A program made the translations under genes and the position numbers. Below, in pieces: positions 50,101-52,600 of a DNA stretch of 64,000 bases (position 1 is its first letter; each line of letters begins with the position of its first letter). Under the pieces are notes generated by a model. The model saw only the letters and a program-made list of their open reading frames with translations, was not told the origin of the DNA and searched no databases. The stretch is from Eublepharis macularius (Eukaryota; Chordata; Lepidosauria; Squamata; Eublepharidae): NCBI RefSeq assembly GCF_028583425.1, contig NC_072806.1, positions 39,602,001-39,666,000 of the forward strand, given 5' to 3'.

Positions 50101-51031
50101 TTGAGGGCCTGGACAGATCCTGTCTCAGTCTTACCCGCAACCTCCCCCTTCCCATTTTTGGTGCAGGTGAAAGAAGGCTGGAGAAAGATCTCTGTGAAAT
50201 GCTGAGAACCTATTTCATAAATGCCTCTCTTGATGCCTGCTTTGTTGTCAAATGCCATCGGTCATCCCACAAAACAAGTTGTGAAGGCCATCACAGAGAA
50301 GGCCCTGTTTCCCACTTGTAGAGAACGTGCGACATACTAACTGGGGAGACCCGAGTAGAAATCCTCACATTGCCCTGAAGTTCACTGGGTAATAGTCTCT
50401 TTCTCTCGCCCACCCTCCAACTGCAACAGGTTGTTACGAGAATAAACGAAACTGAAAGGTGAATGAAACATTCCATTGTCCAAAAGGGAGACTTAAGTGT
50501 TTCCAGGGCACCACAGTGGTTAAGTGTTCTGGCTGTGAATCAGCACTCTGCTGGTTTGAATCCCACCATTGCCATGAGCTCAGTAGGTGGCCTTGGGTAA
50601 GCCCCTCCTCTCTGCCCAGCTCCCCAGCTAAATTGTGGGGATAATAATAACACTGACTTGTTCACCACTCTGAGTGTGGCACTAATCTGCCTAGAGGAGC
50701 GGTAAAAGTACAGTTGTTGTTAGTGGATTATGCAGAAATCATGGGCATAATGAATACCCACAGAATAACCTATTTTTAATGGAAAATTCTTTACAATAGC
50801 CTCGCAAGGGCAATATTACCTTCATGTTGCAGATAAGGGTCAGGGGGTGCAAAGCTGAGAGAGAGTGACTTACCAGCAAAGAAGAGATGCTCCCAGTTGT
50901 TCTAGAGATCTTGAGCTCCCTCTCTCCTTTTTTGTTGTACAGAAATGGCAGAACATCACAATGCCCAGGAAATCCTGCAGATAGCCAGGGCATTAGTTTG
51001 CAGAGTTCAAACGCTGATTGAAAACAAGTGA
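2045..51031 (+). CDS. SGSM2: SGSM2, RUN and TBC domain Rab GTPase-activating protein (20 exons, 5' part outside window)
   Basis: Small G protein signalling modulator 2 is a cytosolic protein that binds RAP and RAB GTPases and carries a TBC domain that stimulates RAB GTP hydrolysis. Twenty exons joined in frame give about 902 residues plus stop. In order they hold the RUN-domain end ([13 protein letters not shown]), a linker, the SGSM-type PH-like domain ([14 protein letters not shown] to [11 protein letters not shown]), an acidic cassette exon, a basic and serine-rich stretch, the TBC start ([19 protein letters not shown]), an acidic insertion of 133 codons, and the TBC core. The arginine-finger motif IDKDVQR and the glutamine-finger motif YVQGM are both present. 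From known family members, human SGSM2 continues for a similar number of residues after SKYYEKEA, so only about 150 N-terminal residues are missing here. The wording [14 protein letters not shown] and convergence with MNT favour SGSM2 over SGSM1. No stop or frameshift interrupts the joined exons. Introns hold many transposons. Confidence 0.96.
2113..3990. other. SGSM2 intron, nothing recognised
   Basis: AT-rich sequence with no exon or transposon I can name. Confidence 0.5.
4000..4235. mobile_element. CR1-type LINE 3'-end fragment
   Basis: The order of phrases (AAATTTGTCCAAGCCTCTTT, then AACCATCTAAATCAGTGGCC, then TCCTGTGGCAGTGAATTCCA) is that of the 3' UTR repeat spread through reptile and bird genomes by CR1-type LINEs. 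The coding part is absent. The assignment rests on recalled consensus phrases. Confidence 0.65.
4435..4580 (+). CDS. SGSM2: SGSM2 window exon 2 (end of RUN domain and linker)
   Basis: The acceptor is TTTTCAG at 4434 and the proposed donor is GTGGGT at 4581. The exon begins by completing a valine codon, reads [17 protein letters not shown] and later [19 protein letters not shown], and ends in phase 0 after 48 full codons. The donor is weaker than its neighbours, but this is the only position that keeps frame with the next exon, which starts IRKRHSSG. Confidence 0.92.
5075..5270 (+). mobile_element. tRNA-derived SINE
   Basis: The head has degenerate Pol III A and B boxes (GGGCAGAGCTCTTGTCTTAC..., AGTGCAGATTCAGTCCTTG), followed by the GCAGTTAAAGG link and a GACAACACTGGCCTGGAT body. 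The same family recurs at 15990, 16928, 30675 and 62638-63085. Confidence 0.55.
6003..6110 (-). mobile_element. tRNA-derived SINE head, degenerate
   Basis: In reverse complement it reads GGGGCCATGGCTCCATGGTG, then a B-box-like stretch ending in a CAGCCC motif. It is about 120 bp upstream of exon 3. Confidence 0.45.
6233..6367 (+). CDS. SGSM2: SGSM2 window exon 3 (linker before PH-like domain)
   Basis: The exon has exactly 45 codons, is phase 0 at both ends, and lies between an acceptor ending CACTAG and the donor GTAAGT. It reads [20 protein letters not shown] and ends GKNNVLVQP. The KRHSSGS stretch is a basic serine-rich segment typical of the SGSM1/SGSM2 linker. Confidence 0.95.
6535..6665 (-). 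mobile_element. tRNA-derived SINE fragment
   Basis: It has the reverse-oriented body phrase CTCATAACAACCTTGTGAGG and the head end GGTCTGATACTCTTAACC of the common squamate SINE found again at 26025, 44365, 55665 and 63775. Confidence 0.6.
7780..7875. repeat. 35-36 bp minisatellite, three copies
   Basis: Copies start at 7780, 7816 and 7851 with CCCTTGCTTCAGTTTGGTT, followed by a G run and TTCCATT. Related half-copies precede it near 7715. It lies at the edge of the LTR-like stretch that follows. Confidence 0.85.
7909..8392 (-). mobile_element. LTR-like stretch, unclassified
   Basis: The ends read TGTGT and ACACA. A - strand AATAAAG signal is formed near 7980 (CTTTATTGATAAGC on +). No matching second LTR or target duplication was found. 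The - strand open frame to its left (7444-7968) overlaps the minisatellite and has no recognised domain, so this call is tentative. Confidence 0.35.
8821..9560. repeat. 330-bp tandem repeat, two full units and a partial third
   Basis: Units begin at 8821, 9152 and 9482 with CAGGCTGCTGCCTGCTTGCA or close variants. Each full unit holds two octamer-type motifs (ATTTGCAT at about 8903, 8979 and 9232; ATTTGCGT at 9317) and several ATTGG (inverted CCAAT) boxes, spaced much as in a promoter. Confidence 0.85.
9635..9910 (+). pseudogene. Helitron protein N-terminal fragment
   Basis: The 91-residue open frame ends [20 protein letters not shown], then [10 protein letters not shown]. This matches the N-terminal stretch of Helentron-type RepHel proteins in vertebrates, where RYSD-x-K-x-R and repeated K/R-Y-x-x-R-x-P-x-V-H blocks occur. 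The protein stops where the next block would begin. Confidence 0.55.
9947..10273 (+). pseudogene. Helitron helicase C-terminal fragment
   Basis: The frame contains [20 protein letters not shown], then [20 protein letters not shown]. These are the last two conserved blocks of the Pif1-like SF1 helicase domain of Helitrons (T/I-N-K-x-Q-G-Q and Y-V-A-x-S-R). The ATP-binding Walker motifs are missing. It is joined almost directly to the N-terminal fragment 40 bp away. Confidence 0.8.
10605..10729 (+). CDS. SGSM2: SGSM2 window exon 4 (start of PH-like domain)
   Basis: The acceptor is AAAACAG at 10604 and the donor is GTAATG at 10730. The exon encodes 41 codons plus two bases, [15 protein letters not shown] to [11 protein letters not shown]. 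It starts the PH-like domain that in SGSM1/2 binds small GTPases. It is preceded by the 4.2-kb intron that carries the Helitron derivative. Confidence 0.95.
10730..11790. other. SGSM2 intron, nothing recognised
   Basis: No exon, SINE box or terminal repeat was found in this part of the intron. Confidence 0.45.
11800..12460 (+). mobile_element. L2/CR1-like LINE 3' end
   Basis: The region aligns by eye with 29860-30400: CACCGCAGCTTTGCTCATCT, then TGGTCCCCACCTTATGGAAT, then GAATGTCCCAGCCGCAGATC and a GGGTCTCAGTGAGAAAGGTG tail. It starts with the CTGCTGGATCAGACC phrase of CR1-type ends. The reverse transcriptase core is not present. Confidence 0.6.
12500..13330 (-). mobile_element. GC-rich LTR-like sequence, unclassified
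   Basis: Read on the - strand it has a TATA-like GGGTATTTATTCC near 13108 and AATAAA-type signals near 12650-12670, about 450 bp downstream, with CpG-rich flanks, which is LTR-like. Neither target duplications nor clear TG/CA ends were found, so it could equally be another repeat or a GC-rich intron block. Confidence 0.3.
13821..13888 (+). CDS. SGSM2: SGSM2 window exon 5 (PH-like domain)
   Basis: The acceptor is TTTTCAG at 13820 and the donor is GTAAGC at 13889. After completing a serine codon the exon reads [19 protein letters not shown] and ends HQQ plus one base. The segment [14 protein letters not shown] is distinctive for SGSM2 against SGSM1. Confidence 0.95.
14355..14605 (+). mobile_element. 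tRNA-derived SINE, nearly full length
   Basis: It has the head GCCAGTTTGGGGTAGTGGTT, the B-box region GGGTTTGAACCC, the body AGCTGGGTGACCTTGGGTCA and the tail CGCTCTGAATAGGTGTTAAG with an ATTATTATTATG 3' repeat. A related copy in reverse lies at 35243-35494. Confidence 0.85.
14830..14835 (+). promoter_or_regulatory. Tandem NAGNAG acceptor of exon 6
   Basis: CAGCAG follows a TCTTTCTCTG pyrimidine tract. Use of the second AG gives ...HQQ-Q-R-G-G-T, the human length. Use of the first adds one codon and changes the junction residues to P-E-R. Confidence 0.7.
14836..14996 (+). CDS. SGSM2: SGSM2 window exon 6 (PH-like domain), tandem acceptor
   Basis: The exon reads [20 protein letters not shown] and continues to [11 protein letters not shown], ending in phase 0 before GTATCT. 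Two overlapping acceptors (CAGCAG at 14830-14835) are available. The downstream one starts the exon at 14836 and gives a protein the same length as the human one; the upstream one would add a single residue. Confidence 0.93.
15230..15550. mobile_element. CR1-type LINE 3'-end fragment with an internal 35-bp duplication
   Basis: Phrases such as GATGCCTCTGGGAAGCCCAC, GAATTTGAGTAACTCCCTTT and GGTGGCCGTCACTGTGTCCT follow the same order as the CR1-type 3' repeat. A 35-bp stretch is duplicated at 15451-15485 and 15486-15520. Exon 7 starts less than 100 bp further on. Confidence 0.7.
15633..15765 (+). CDS. SGSM2: SGSM2 window exon 7 (PH-like domain end)
   Basis: The acceptor is CCTGTAG at 15632 and the donor is GTAAGA at 15766. 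The exon reads [20 protein letters not shown] and ends with [14 protein letters not shown] plus one base. A CR1-type repeat fragment ends about 90 bp upstream of its acceptor. Confidence 0.95.
15990..16130 (-). mobile_element. tRNA-derived SINE fragment
   Basis: In reverse complement it carries GCATGTAGAAGGTTCCAGAT and the GACATCTACAGTTAAAAGG link that joins head and body in this SINE family. Confidence 0.55.
16755..16840 (+). mobile_element. tRNA-derived SINE head
   Basis: ACGGCTCAGTGGAAGATCAC is a degenerate A box; CTGGGTTCAAGACCTGGCAT holds the B box. The tail is lost. Confidence 0.5.
16928..17115 (+). mobile_element. tRNA-derived SINE
   Basis: It has the head GGGGCTGTGGCACAGTGATC, the B box GAAGGTTCCAGGTTCACTTA, the body GATGACCTCTGTCTACCTGA and a tail ending TTTCATGTGCTCCATG. 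Confidence 0.65.
17120..17870. other. SGSM2 intron before the cassette exon, nothing recognised
   Basis: The only simple feature is a C run near 17250. The polypyrimidine tract of exon 8 (CTTTCACTATTTTCTTTGAG) ends it. Confidence 0.5.
17871..18005 (+). CDS. SGSM2: SGSM2 window exon 8, symmetric cassette exon encoding an acidic insert
   Basis: The exon is 135 bp (45 codons) and sits at phase 1 on both sides, so skipping it keeps frame (the N codon at the end of exon 7 then joins ISDMMEIQ). It encodes [20 protein letters not shown], a run of acidic residues and MLSMICSRN. Human SGSM2 isoforms are known to differ by a 45-residue segment, which matches this length. The donor GTTTTT is weak, as expected for an alternatively used exon. 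Confidence 0.9.
18006..19100. other. SGSM2 intron, nothing recognised
   Basis: No transposon or exon recognised. A C-rich tract just after the cassette exon donor (about 18027-18045) may be a splicing element. Confidence 0.45.
19113..19154. repeat. 14-bp tandem repeat, three copies
   Basis: GTAATCCCCTTGGG starts at 19113, 19127 and 19141. A fourth partial version (CAGCCCCTTGGG) follows. Confidence 0.9.
19524..19793. repeat. 54-bp minisatellite, five copies
   Basis: Units start at 19524, 19578, 19632, 19686 and 19740, each reading GTCACGAGTCCCAGTTCC and ending in TTTTCTGGCCTTCCTCA. They differ at a few sites only. The unit is a multiple of three and free of stops, so both strands carry an artificial open frame with an 18-residue period. 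Each unit contains a pyrimidine tract followed by CAG. Confidence 0.95.
19800..21017. other. SGSM2 intron, nothing recognised
   Basis: A G run at about 20876-20886 is the only simple feature before exon 9. Confidence 0.45.
21018..21168 (+). CDS. SGSM2: SGSM2 window exon 9 (serine/cysteine-rich segment before TBC)
   Basis: The acceptor is CCCATAG at 21017 and the donor is GTGATT at 21169. The exon reads [19 protein letters not shown] and then a serine- and cysteine-rich stretch ([24 protein letters not shown]). It begins with two bases that complete a codon with either exon 7 or exon 8. Confidence 0.93.
21545..21605 (-). mobile_element. tRNA-derived SINE head fragment
   Basis: GGGGATTCAAACCTGGGTCT followed by CGATCCTAGTCTGACAT is the reverse-oriented B-box and head of the SINE family seen at 26025 and 55665. 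Confidence 0.6.
21610..23250. other. SGSM2 intron, nothing recognised
   Basis: AT-rich stretches near 22150-22400 have no repeat hallmark and could include conserved non-coding sequence, but this cannot be judged without alignment. Confidence 0.45.
23258..23335 (+). mobile_element. tRNA-derived SINE head fragment
   Basis: AGTGTTGGACATGGAGCTGG followed by CCAAGTTTGAATCCCTGCC resembles the A-box to B-box portion of a SINE head. Confidence 0.45.
23517..23581 (+). CDS. SGSM2: SGSM2 window exon 10
   Basis: The acceptor is TTCTACAG at 23516 and the donor is GTAAGT at 23582. The exon reads [20 protein letters not shown] and ends one base into the tryptophan codon that the next exon completes. Only 102 bp of intron separate it from exon 11, the shortest intron seen here. 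Confidence 0.95.
23684..23829 (+). CDS. SGSM2: SGSM2 window exon 11
   Basis: The acceptor is CCCTGCAG at 23683 and the donor is GTGGAG at 23830. The exon reads [20 protein letters not shown] and ends WSKYQKDKK in phase 0. It leads directly into the TBC domain after a 7.1-kb intron. Confidence 0.95.
23971..24590. mobile_element. hAT-type MITE with 8-bp target duplication
   Basis: The element begins TAGGGGTGTGCAA and ends TTGCACACCCCTA, a perfect 13-bp inverted repeat. It is flanked by GTGCTGGC on both sides (23963-23970 and 24591-24598). An 8-bp duplication is the mark of hAT transposases. There is no coding capacity in its 620 bp. It sits in intron 11, just after exon 11. Confidence 0.92.
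25046..25610. repeat. Tandem duplication of about 319 bp
   Basis: ACAAAATGTCAT occurs at 25195 and 25514. The surrounding phrases (GGCTGAGGCATTTTGGAGGA against GGCTGAGGTGTTCTGAAGGG; AGCTTGTGTTGATGAGAAGA against AGCTTGTGTTGGTGAAAAGA; ATTTACTTCATACTGC) repeat in order. Divergence is roughly 15-20% by eye. Confidence 0.75.
26025..26255 (-). mobile_element. tRNA-derived SINE, full length
   Basis: Reverse-oriented tail TTCATTTATATCCTGCCTTT, body CCAATGGGGACCCGAAGCTG and head GTCTCCTAGAACCTAGGCTG with ACTTTAACCATTCTGCACT. Confidence 0.75.
26640..30425 (+). mobile_element. L2/CR1-like LINE, decayed and split by an L1 insertion
   Basis: An endonuclease stretch ([16 protein letters not shown], near 26910) is followed after the L1 by reverse transcriptase blocks: [20 protein letters not shown], then [12 protein letters not shown] near 29165. 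The expected YADD box reads YVDV near 29410. The thumb and C-terminal region follows (SLHWLPI near 29780), with a 3' UTR similar to 11800-12460 and an ATGATG tail. Many stops and frameshifts break it. The clade call (L2 or CR1 within the jockey group) is by motif resemblance. Confidence 0.75.
27428..28121 (+). mobile_element. 5'-truncated L1 LINE inserted in the older LINE
   Basis: The insertion carries the C-terminal part of an L1 ORF2 ([29 protein letters not shown]) in one 170-residue open frame, then an A-rich 3' end. It is flanked by a 17-bp target duplication AAGAAAAGGG(T/G swap)AACTT at 27411-27427 and 28122-28138 with one mismatch. Confidence 0.9.
30675..30880 (+). mobile_element. tRNA-derived SINE
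   Basis: It has a clear head GGGGCCATGGCTCAGTGGTC, B box TGGTTCAGTCCCTGGCACCT, link CAGTTGAAAAGAG, body AGCTGCCAGGCTGAGTAGAC and a decayed tail. It ends about 65 bp before exon 12. Confidence 0.8.
30946..31074 (+). CDS. SGSM2: SGSM2 window exon 12 (TBC domain start)
   Basis: The exon has 43 codons in phase 0, between GTTAG and the strong donor GTGAGT. It reads [20 protein letters not shown], then [16 protein letters not shown]. The sequence R-x-x-x-W-P-x-L-L-G is the first conserved block of TBC domains. Confidence 0.97.
31075..32034. other. SGSM2 intron with a SINE tail, otherwise nothing recognised
   Basis: A SINE 3' end lies at 31645-31705 (GACCAAGGGTCTGACTTGGT, then GAAGCTGCTTCATATGTTCA). 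The rest, including the open frame at 31677-31946, has no recognised content. Confidence 0.55.
32035..32211 (+). CDS. SGSM2: SGSM2 window exon 13 (TBC domain)
   Basis: The exon has 59 codons in phase 0, from the acceptor TTTCTAG to the donor GTAAGG. It reads [20 protein letters not shown] and ends [20 protein letters not shown]. The [10 protein letters not shown] block is near-invariant in SGSM1 and SGSM2. Confidence 0.97.
32547..32612. repeat. Inverted repeat, 29-bp arms with an 8-bp loop
   Basis: The left arm 32547-32575 and right arm 32584-32612 pair except at about three positions; the shared core is ACTCACTTTTTATCCT. The loop is ATACTCTG. Confidence 0.93.
32920..33460. repeat. GC-rich diverged repeat array
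   Basis: Blocks such as CTGTGGAGCAC, CTCCTGTGCTCCACAGTGGG, TTGGCCCATTTGAGG and CCATTTGGGG recur every 100-130 bp, some in inverted order. All six frames are open for long stretches because of composition. Confidence 0.7.
34040..34438 (+). CDS. SGSM2: SGSM2 window exon 14 (long acidic insertion in the TBC domain), followed by a GC donor
   Basis: This is the longest exon, 133 codons in phase 0. It starts [19 protein letters not shown], contains [20 protein letters not shown] and ends SVCSAAYT. It is low in complexity, acidic and serine-rich, and matches the variable loop that interrupts the TBC domain in this family. The intron that follows begins GCAAGT, not GT. The nearest GT, at 34443, would break frame with [10 protein letters not shown]. 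Confidence 0.95.
34439..34444 (+). promoter_or_regulatory. Non-canonical GC 5' splice site (GC-AG intron)
   Basis: The base sequence after the last codon of exon 14 is GCAAGT, with a normal TTTTTCAG acceptor at 36768. Apart from the second base, the donor matches the consensus well (ACG then GCAAGT), which is typical of functional GC-AG introns. Confidence 0.85.
35175..35570 (-). mobile_element. SINE interrupted by a second SINE
   Basis: The outer copy gives CATTTTTATCCTACTGTTAC and AACAGCCCTGTGAGGTAATC on the left and GCGGATTTGAAGCCTTGTCT on the right. The inner copy at 35243-35494 begins with an (AAC)n tail and TTCGATTTATATACCGCCCT and ends CAACCACTATACCAAACTGG. Both lie in reverse orientation. 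Confidence 0.7.
35635..35790 (+). mobile_element. SINE body fragment
   Basis: GGGCGACCTGGGGCCAGTCAC, then ACCTCGCAGGGTTGCAATGA and the AAGATATATAAAAG tail follow the order of a + oriented SINE body. Confidence 0.5.
35815..36035 (+). mobile_element. tRNA-derived SINE, decayed
   Basis: CTAATGGCTAGAGTGTTGGC (A box side) and AACCCACTGAGTGACCCTCC, with an AATGTAATAAATAAATA tail. Confidence 0.6.
36769..36893 (+). CDS. SGSM2: SGSM2 window exon 15 (TBC arginine finger)
   Basis: The acceptor is TTTTTCAG at 36768 and the donor is GTGAGT at 36894. The exon reads [20 protein letters not shown] and then [27 protein letters not shown] matches the TBC motif I-x-x-D-x-x-R, whose arginine is the catalytic finger, so the residue is intact. 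Confidence 0.97.
36930..37330 (-). mobile_element. LINE 3' fragment
   Basis: The - strand frame (37040-37324) has [20 protein letters not shown], which resembles the C-terminal Cys/His block region of jockey-type LINEs, and the unit ends in the CCTTTATTGGC phrase also found at 45520. It therefore probably belongs to the same family as the LINE inside the DIRS element. Confidence 0.55.
37430..38448 (-). repeat. Gypsy 3' LTR, full length (1019 bp)
   Basis: It starts TGTCAG and ends CTGACA on the + strand. The adjacent sequence at 38449-38470 is purine-rich on the - strand (GCAGGGGCAGAA), as a polypurine tract should be. Confidence 0.9.
38476..38902 (-). pseudogene. Integrase C-terminus with GPY/F-like module and chromodomain
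   Basis: [20 protein letters not shown] and [11 protein letters not shown] are the GPY/F-type module of gypsy integrases. [20 protein letters not shown], then WVKFSDVN, is a chromodomain (L-I-K-W-x-G type). The two lie in different frames. Confidence 0.8.
39015..39493 (-). pseudogene. Gypsy RNase H end fused to partial integrase
   Basis: [13 protein letters not shown] (RNase H side) runs within about 40 residues into [19 protein letters not shown] (integrase core, second catalytic D region) and then [20 protein letters not shown]. The zinc-binding domain and first catalytic aspartate of the integrase are missing. Confidence 0.8.
39577..40610 (-). pseudogene. Gypsy reverse transcriptase and RNase H start, frameshifted
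   Basis: It contains [20 protein letters not shown] and [20 protein letters not shown]. The catalytic box reads Y-L-G-D where Y-L-D-D is expected, so the first catalytic aspartate is lost. The RNase H start ([11 protein letters not shown]) follows. A frameshift between 40248 and 40263 divides the two parts. Confidence 0.85.
40626..41897 (-). pseudogene. Gypsy protease region split by an L1
   Basis: The upstream half (about 41740-41897) contains [12 protein letters not shown], the D-S-G active-site triad of retroviral-type aspartic proteases (D-S/T-G). The downstream half (40626-40899) continues [17 protein letters not shown]. The two halves are separated by the 805-bp L1 insertion and its target duplication. 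Confidence 0.75.
40915..41719 (-). mobile_element. 5'-truncated L1 LINE nested in the gypsy element
   Basis: The - strand carries ORF2 C-terminal residues ([14 protein letters not shown] and [14 protein letters not shown]). It is flanked by a perfect 15-bp target duplication TAAGGAGTCCCTTTC at 40900-40914 and 41720-41734. The 3' end has AATAAAG-type sequence near 40930. Confidence 0.92.
41978..42439 (-). pseudogene. Gypsy gag-like frame
   Basis: The frame starts [16 protein letters not shown] just inside the 5' LTR and runs 153 residues, with an acidic region ([13 protein letters not shown]) and no zinc knuckle seen. It is placed as gag by position and by the following protease. Confidence 0.6.
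42495..42930 (-). repeat. Gypsy 5' LTR with internal deletion and lost outer end
   Basis: It matches 37430-38423 at both flanks but lacks about 560 bp present in the other LTR, joined at TGCC, and lacks the last 25 bp including CTGACA. Confidence 0.9.
42931..43421. other. SGSM2 intron 15 end, nothing recognised
   Basis: The sequence between the lost LTR end and exon 16 shows no repeat that I can name. Confidence 0.5.
43422..43504 (+). CDS. SGSM2: SGSM2 window exon 16 (TBC glutamine finger)
   Basis: The acceptor is TTGCAG at 43421 and the donor is GTAAGA at 43505. The exon reads [20 protein letters not shown] and ends LMVILDK plus one base. YVQGM holds the catalytic glutamine of the TBC dual-finger mechanism. 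Confidence 0.97.
43505..44076. other. SGSM2 intron 16, nothing recognised
   Basis: A short intron without transposon hallmarks, starting with the GTAAGA donor. Confidence 0.6.
44077..44186 (+). CDS. SGSM2: SGSM2 window exon 17 (TBC domain)
   Basis: The acceptor is CTTACAG at 44076 and the donor is GTAGGT at 44187. The exon reads [20 protein letters not shown], then [16 protein letters not shown], in phase 0 at its end. It is followed by the 4.8-kb intron that carries the DIRS element. Confidence 0.97.
44365..44590 (-). mobile_element. tRNA-derived SINE
   Basis: Tail TTACTTACTTCACTTGTATT, body CAACCCTGTGAGGTAGGTTA, head AAACCTGGGTCTCCCAGATC and ACTAACCACTAGG. It ends against the left end of the DIRS element. 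Confidence 0.8.
44597..44768. repeat. DIRS left inverted terminal repeat
   Basis: GGTCTTCTGTGC, ACATGGGACTG, GCGCAGGCCTACCAGC, TTTGTAGCTATTTTT, AACCACTAGAGGG and CCAGGAGG match the reverse complement of 48521-48687 in order, with scattered mismatches. Confidence 0.93.
44850..46866 (+). pseudogene. DIRS gag-like protein, interrupted
   Basis: It begins [20 protein letters not shown] with a Cys/His motif C-x2-C...C-x2-C-L-G-x2-H-x4-C-x2-C (residues about 10-45), found at the start of vertebrate DIRS gag proteins. After the LINE insertion it continues in frames at 45987-46598 ([16 protein letters not shown]) and 46603-46866 ([20 protein letters not shown]). It ends early at TAG 46864 within a copied patch. 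Confidence 0.8.
45511..45965 (-). mobile_element. LINE 3' fragment inserted in DIRS gag
   Basis: The - strand frame reads [20 protein letters not shown] then [16 protein letters not shown], a C-terminal Cys/His block of a jockey-type LINE, ending in CCAATAAAGGTATTCGATTC. It is flanked by a perfect 15-bp duplication CTGAGGTCCAAATCG at 45496-45510 and 45966-45980. Confidence 0.92.
46857..46893. repeat. 37-bp direct repeat of recombinase sequence inside the gag end
   Basis: AGTGAACTAGCGGCCCTGTC through CAGCCTTTCC is identical to 47773-47809, where it encodes [13 protein letters not shown] of the recombinase. In the gag context it gives a premature TAG. Confidence 0.95.
47100..47510 (+). pseudogene. 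DIRS reverse transcriptase remnant
   Basis: [18 protein letters not shown] and then [20 protein letters not shown] are the fingers and the first catalytic block (D-L-K-D-A-Y-F) of DIRS RT. A stop at 47305 and the sudden join to recombinase near 47500 show that the YxDD box and RNase H are missing. Confidence 0.9.
47500..48324 (+). pseudogene. DIRS tyrosine recombinase, frameshifted
   Basis: The first part (47500-47952) holds [12 protein letters not shown] with the first catalytic arginine. The second (48025-48324) holds AHSMRL (the H-x-x-R box) and FMRHYALD with the nucleophilic tyrosine. The R, H-x-x-R and Y residues are all present, but a break near 47950 splits the frame. Confidence 0.88.
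48363..48458. repeat. DIRS internal complementary region
   Basis: Two halves are seen. The stretch 48363-48388 (TCCCATGTGGGACTGCAC, AGAAGAC) is the reverse complement of the left end. The stretch 48397-48458 (AAAACAGGGTTGCACTTACC, CTGTTGTTCATGG) is the reverse complement of the right end 48665-48725, with one mismatch and one indel. Such a region templates circle closure in DIRS replication. Confidence 0.9.
48521..48687. repeat. DIRS right inverted terminal repeat
   Basis: The reverse partner of the left repeat. It includes CCCTCTAGTGGTT and GTAGGCTTGTGCAAGCGCAG and ends GCACAGAAGACC. Confidence 0.93.
48800..48910 (-). mobile_element. Decayed SINE fragment
   Basis: CCGTTTTATCCTCTTGCGAA, then GTGAGCTTCATAGCAAGGCT and GATTTTGACCTGAGACTCTT keep the order of a reverse-oriented SINE body and head. 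Confidence 0.5.
49005..49101 (+). CDS. SGSM2: SGSM2 window exon 18 (TBC domain)
   Basis: The acceptor is CCCAAG at 49004 and the donor is GTGAGC at 49102. The exon reads [20 protein letters not shown], then [12 protein letters not shown] plus one base. [11 protein letters not shown] is a conserved TBC block. Confidence 0.97.
49102..49886. other. SGSM2 intron 18, no firm feature
   Basis: The stretch 49430-49530 vaguely resembles an L2/CR1 3' region but is too decayed to call. Confidence 0.4.
49887..50054 (+). CDS. SGSM2: SGSM2 window exon 19 (TBC domain)
   Basis: The acceptor is ATTCAG at 49886 and the donor is GTAAGG at 50055. The exon reads [20 protein letters not shown], then [19 protein letters not shown] and [10 protein letters not shown]. 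The V-W-E-V-I-W and F-I-A-L-A-L blocks close the TBC fold. Confidence 0.97.
50505..50720 (+). mobile_element. tRNA-derived SINE
   Basis: Head CACCACAGTGGTTAAGTGTT, B box GCTGGTTTGAATCCCACCAT, body AGGTGGCCTTGGGTAAGCCC, tail CCACTCTGAGTGTGGCACTA. The reverse copy is at 57240-57455. It ends about 220 bp before the last exon. Confidence 0.8.
50943..51031 (+). CDS. SGSM2: SGSM2 last coding exon and stop codon
   Basis: The acceptor is TTGTACAG at 50942. The exon encodes [20 protein letters not shown], then VQTLIENK and a TGA stop at 51029-51031. The C-terminus ends at the same place as in human SGSM2, so the reading frame is not truncated. Confidence 0.97.
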
Positions 51032-52600
51032 GCATGGATGCTGGGGGACAGATGAGTGAGGACAGATCGCTGCCAAAGCCTTTCTTGGACCTTTGAAAGG
51101 AGAAGGAAGAGGGATGGAAGGAGACTCTCTGCACTAGTACTGCAACTGGTATTTCAACTGCATCTTCCATGTATTGCAGTAAATATTCCAGAGATTTCCA
51201 AGAGACTTTTAAACAACAGATTCCCCCCCCCCACCACCGGGAGATGAATTTTAATGTCTTAGTCTGCATTCTGAATTTGTATTTCAGAGCCCAAATTATT
51301 CTATTTGGTTCATTACATTTCTCCGTCTCTAGGAAACGTTTCCCTGCACAAGGATGCTTGACTTGTGGTACAGAGAAGCAAAATGGTACCCTTTGCTGTG
51401 CTGTAATTTTGCAAAGAAGTCTTGTCTGCCAGTACTGCCCCCCCTCTGCCAAGAAGGCTACCCTATGCCCTGCCCTGTGCCTGTGATATGTGAACATTTA
51501 TGTGTTCAGAAGGGGTGGCGGTTATTGTGAGCCCATCATTGGTTTAACACATCATCAGGCTCTTGCCTTGGGAGAGGCGGGACTTCCTGCGGGAAGTGAG
51601 AGAATTCCTCAGAATTGTAGGAGCACTGGCACCTGTGCGAATGGTTAGCAGGATAAGCATCATTATACAGGTGCCATGTCTCATCTCTCTCTCTCCCCCG
51701 TTTGAAGAATCAAAATGATGGTGTGTTTCACTCTTTATTCACTCACTGTGAAGGGTTTGTCCAAGCAAAGAAACCCCAGTTTGGTAATAGTGAAAGAACA
51801 CAGAGCAATGGATGATAGATGGACAACTGAAAGACTTGAAAATGTTCTCAGACTTTTCTGCACAACCATGAGGGCTGGAACTATGTTATTATTTTAAGGA
51901 TGAGGAGCAAAAAAAGTTATTTTGGACAGTAGCTGCACACTTTTATATTTGAGGAGATCTCAACGACGACTTGTTTGTGGCTCCCTAGGAAATCCTGTTT
52001 CTCAAGTCAACCGTGTCTAGTGGAATTTGGGAGAGGGGGGTGTTTGAATTTTTGTTTTTGGAATGCAAGGAAGGCTTTATCAGAAAGCCCCTACCTTTGT
52101 AATACTGGCATGCCCGCTGGCTCTCAACTCCCCTGTCACTTTGGAATTCCCCCTCCCCTGTGCCAAGTCTGCATCCAACCAATGCACAGTTCTGCTGCCC
52201 AGCCTCCCAGGGGAAAAATGTGCTTTACTCTTTGTGTGTCTCATTTTCATTCAGTTGAAAAGGTCTTAAAACAACAAACTTCCCTAGTGGGCCTTGCTCC
52301 TGAGGGATCTCTGTTTAAAAAAACAGAACACTGCACTACATTTTTGGAGAATGTATTATATGACACTTTGCTATGTAAAAAAAACACAAAGAATTTATCT
52401 GCAAACTTTGTTGTACCTGTTCCTATAATGGTCTGCCTAACTGTATTTTAAGAACCTTGTGTACTGCCTTATTTATTTTTGGTCAGGAATATTTTCCTTC
52501 ATGGCTCAAGAGTTTATCTTTGCAGTGCAACAAACTGATTTTAAAAAAATACATAATGTCAAAGCTTTTTTTATTGAGTAAAACTTGCTGTTTTGTTTCC
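51032..52600 (+). other. SGSM2: Probable SGSM2 3' UTR; end not fixed
   Basis: The stretch after the stop codon has no transposon I can recognise and no canonical AATAAA. The variant hexamer AGTAAA at about 52577, in a T-rich context, is a possible polyadenylation signal. The extent of the UTR is inferred. Confidence 0.35.

Noticed and set aside
2045..51031. Assignment of the + strand gene as SGSM1
   Set aside because: The PH-like domain wording ([14 protein letters not shown]) and the neighbouring MNT fit SGSM2 better.
50739..51497. 252-residue antisense open frame
   Set aside because: It overlaps the last SGSM2 exon and the 3' UTR in reverse, has no recognised domain and no splice or promoter support.
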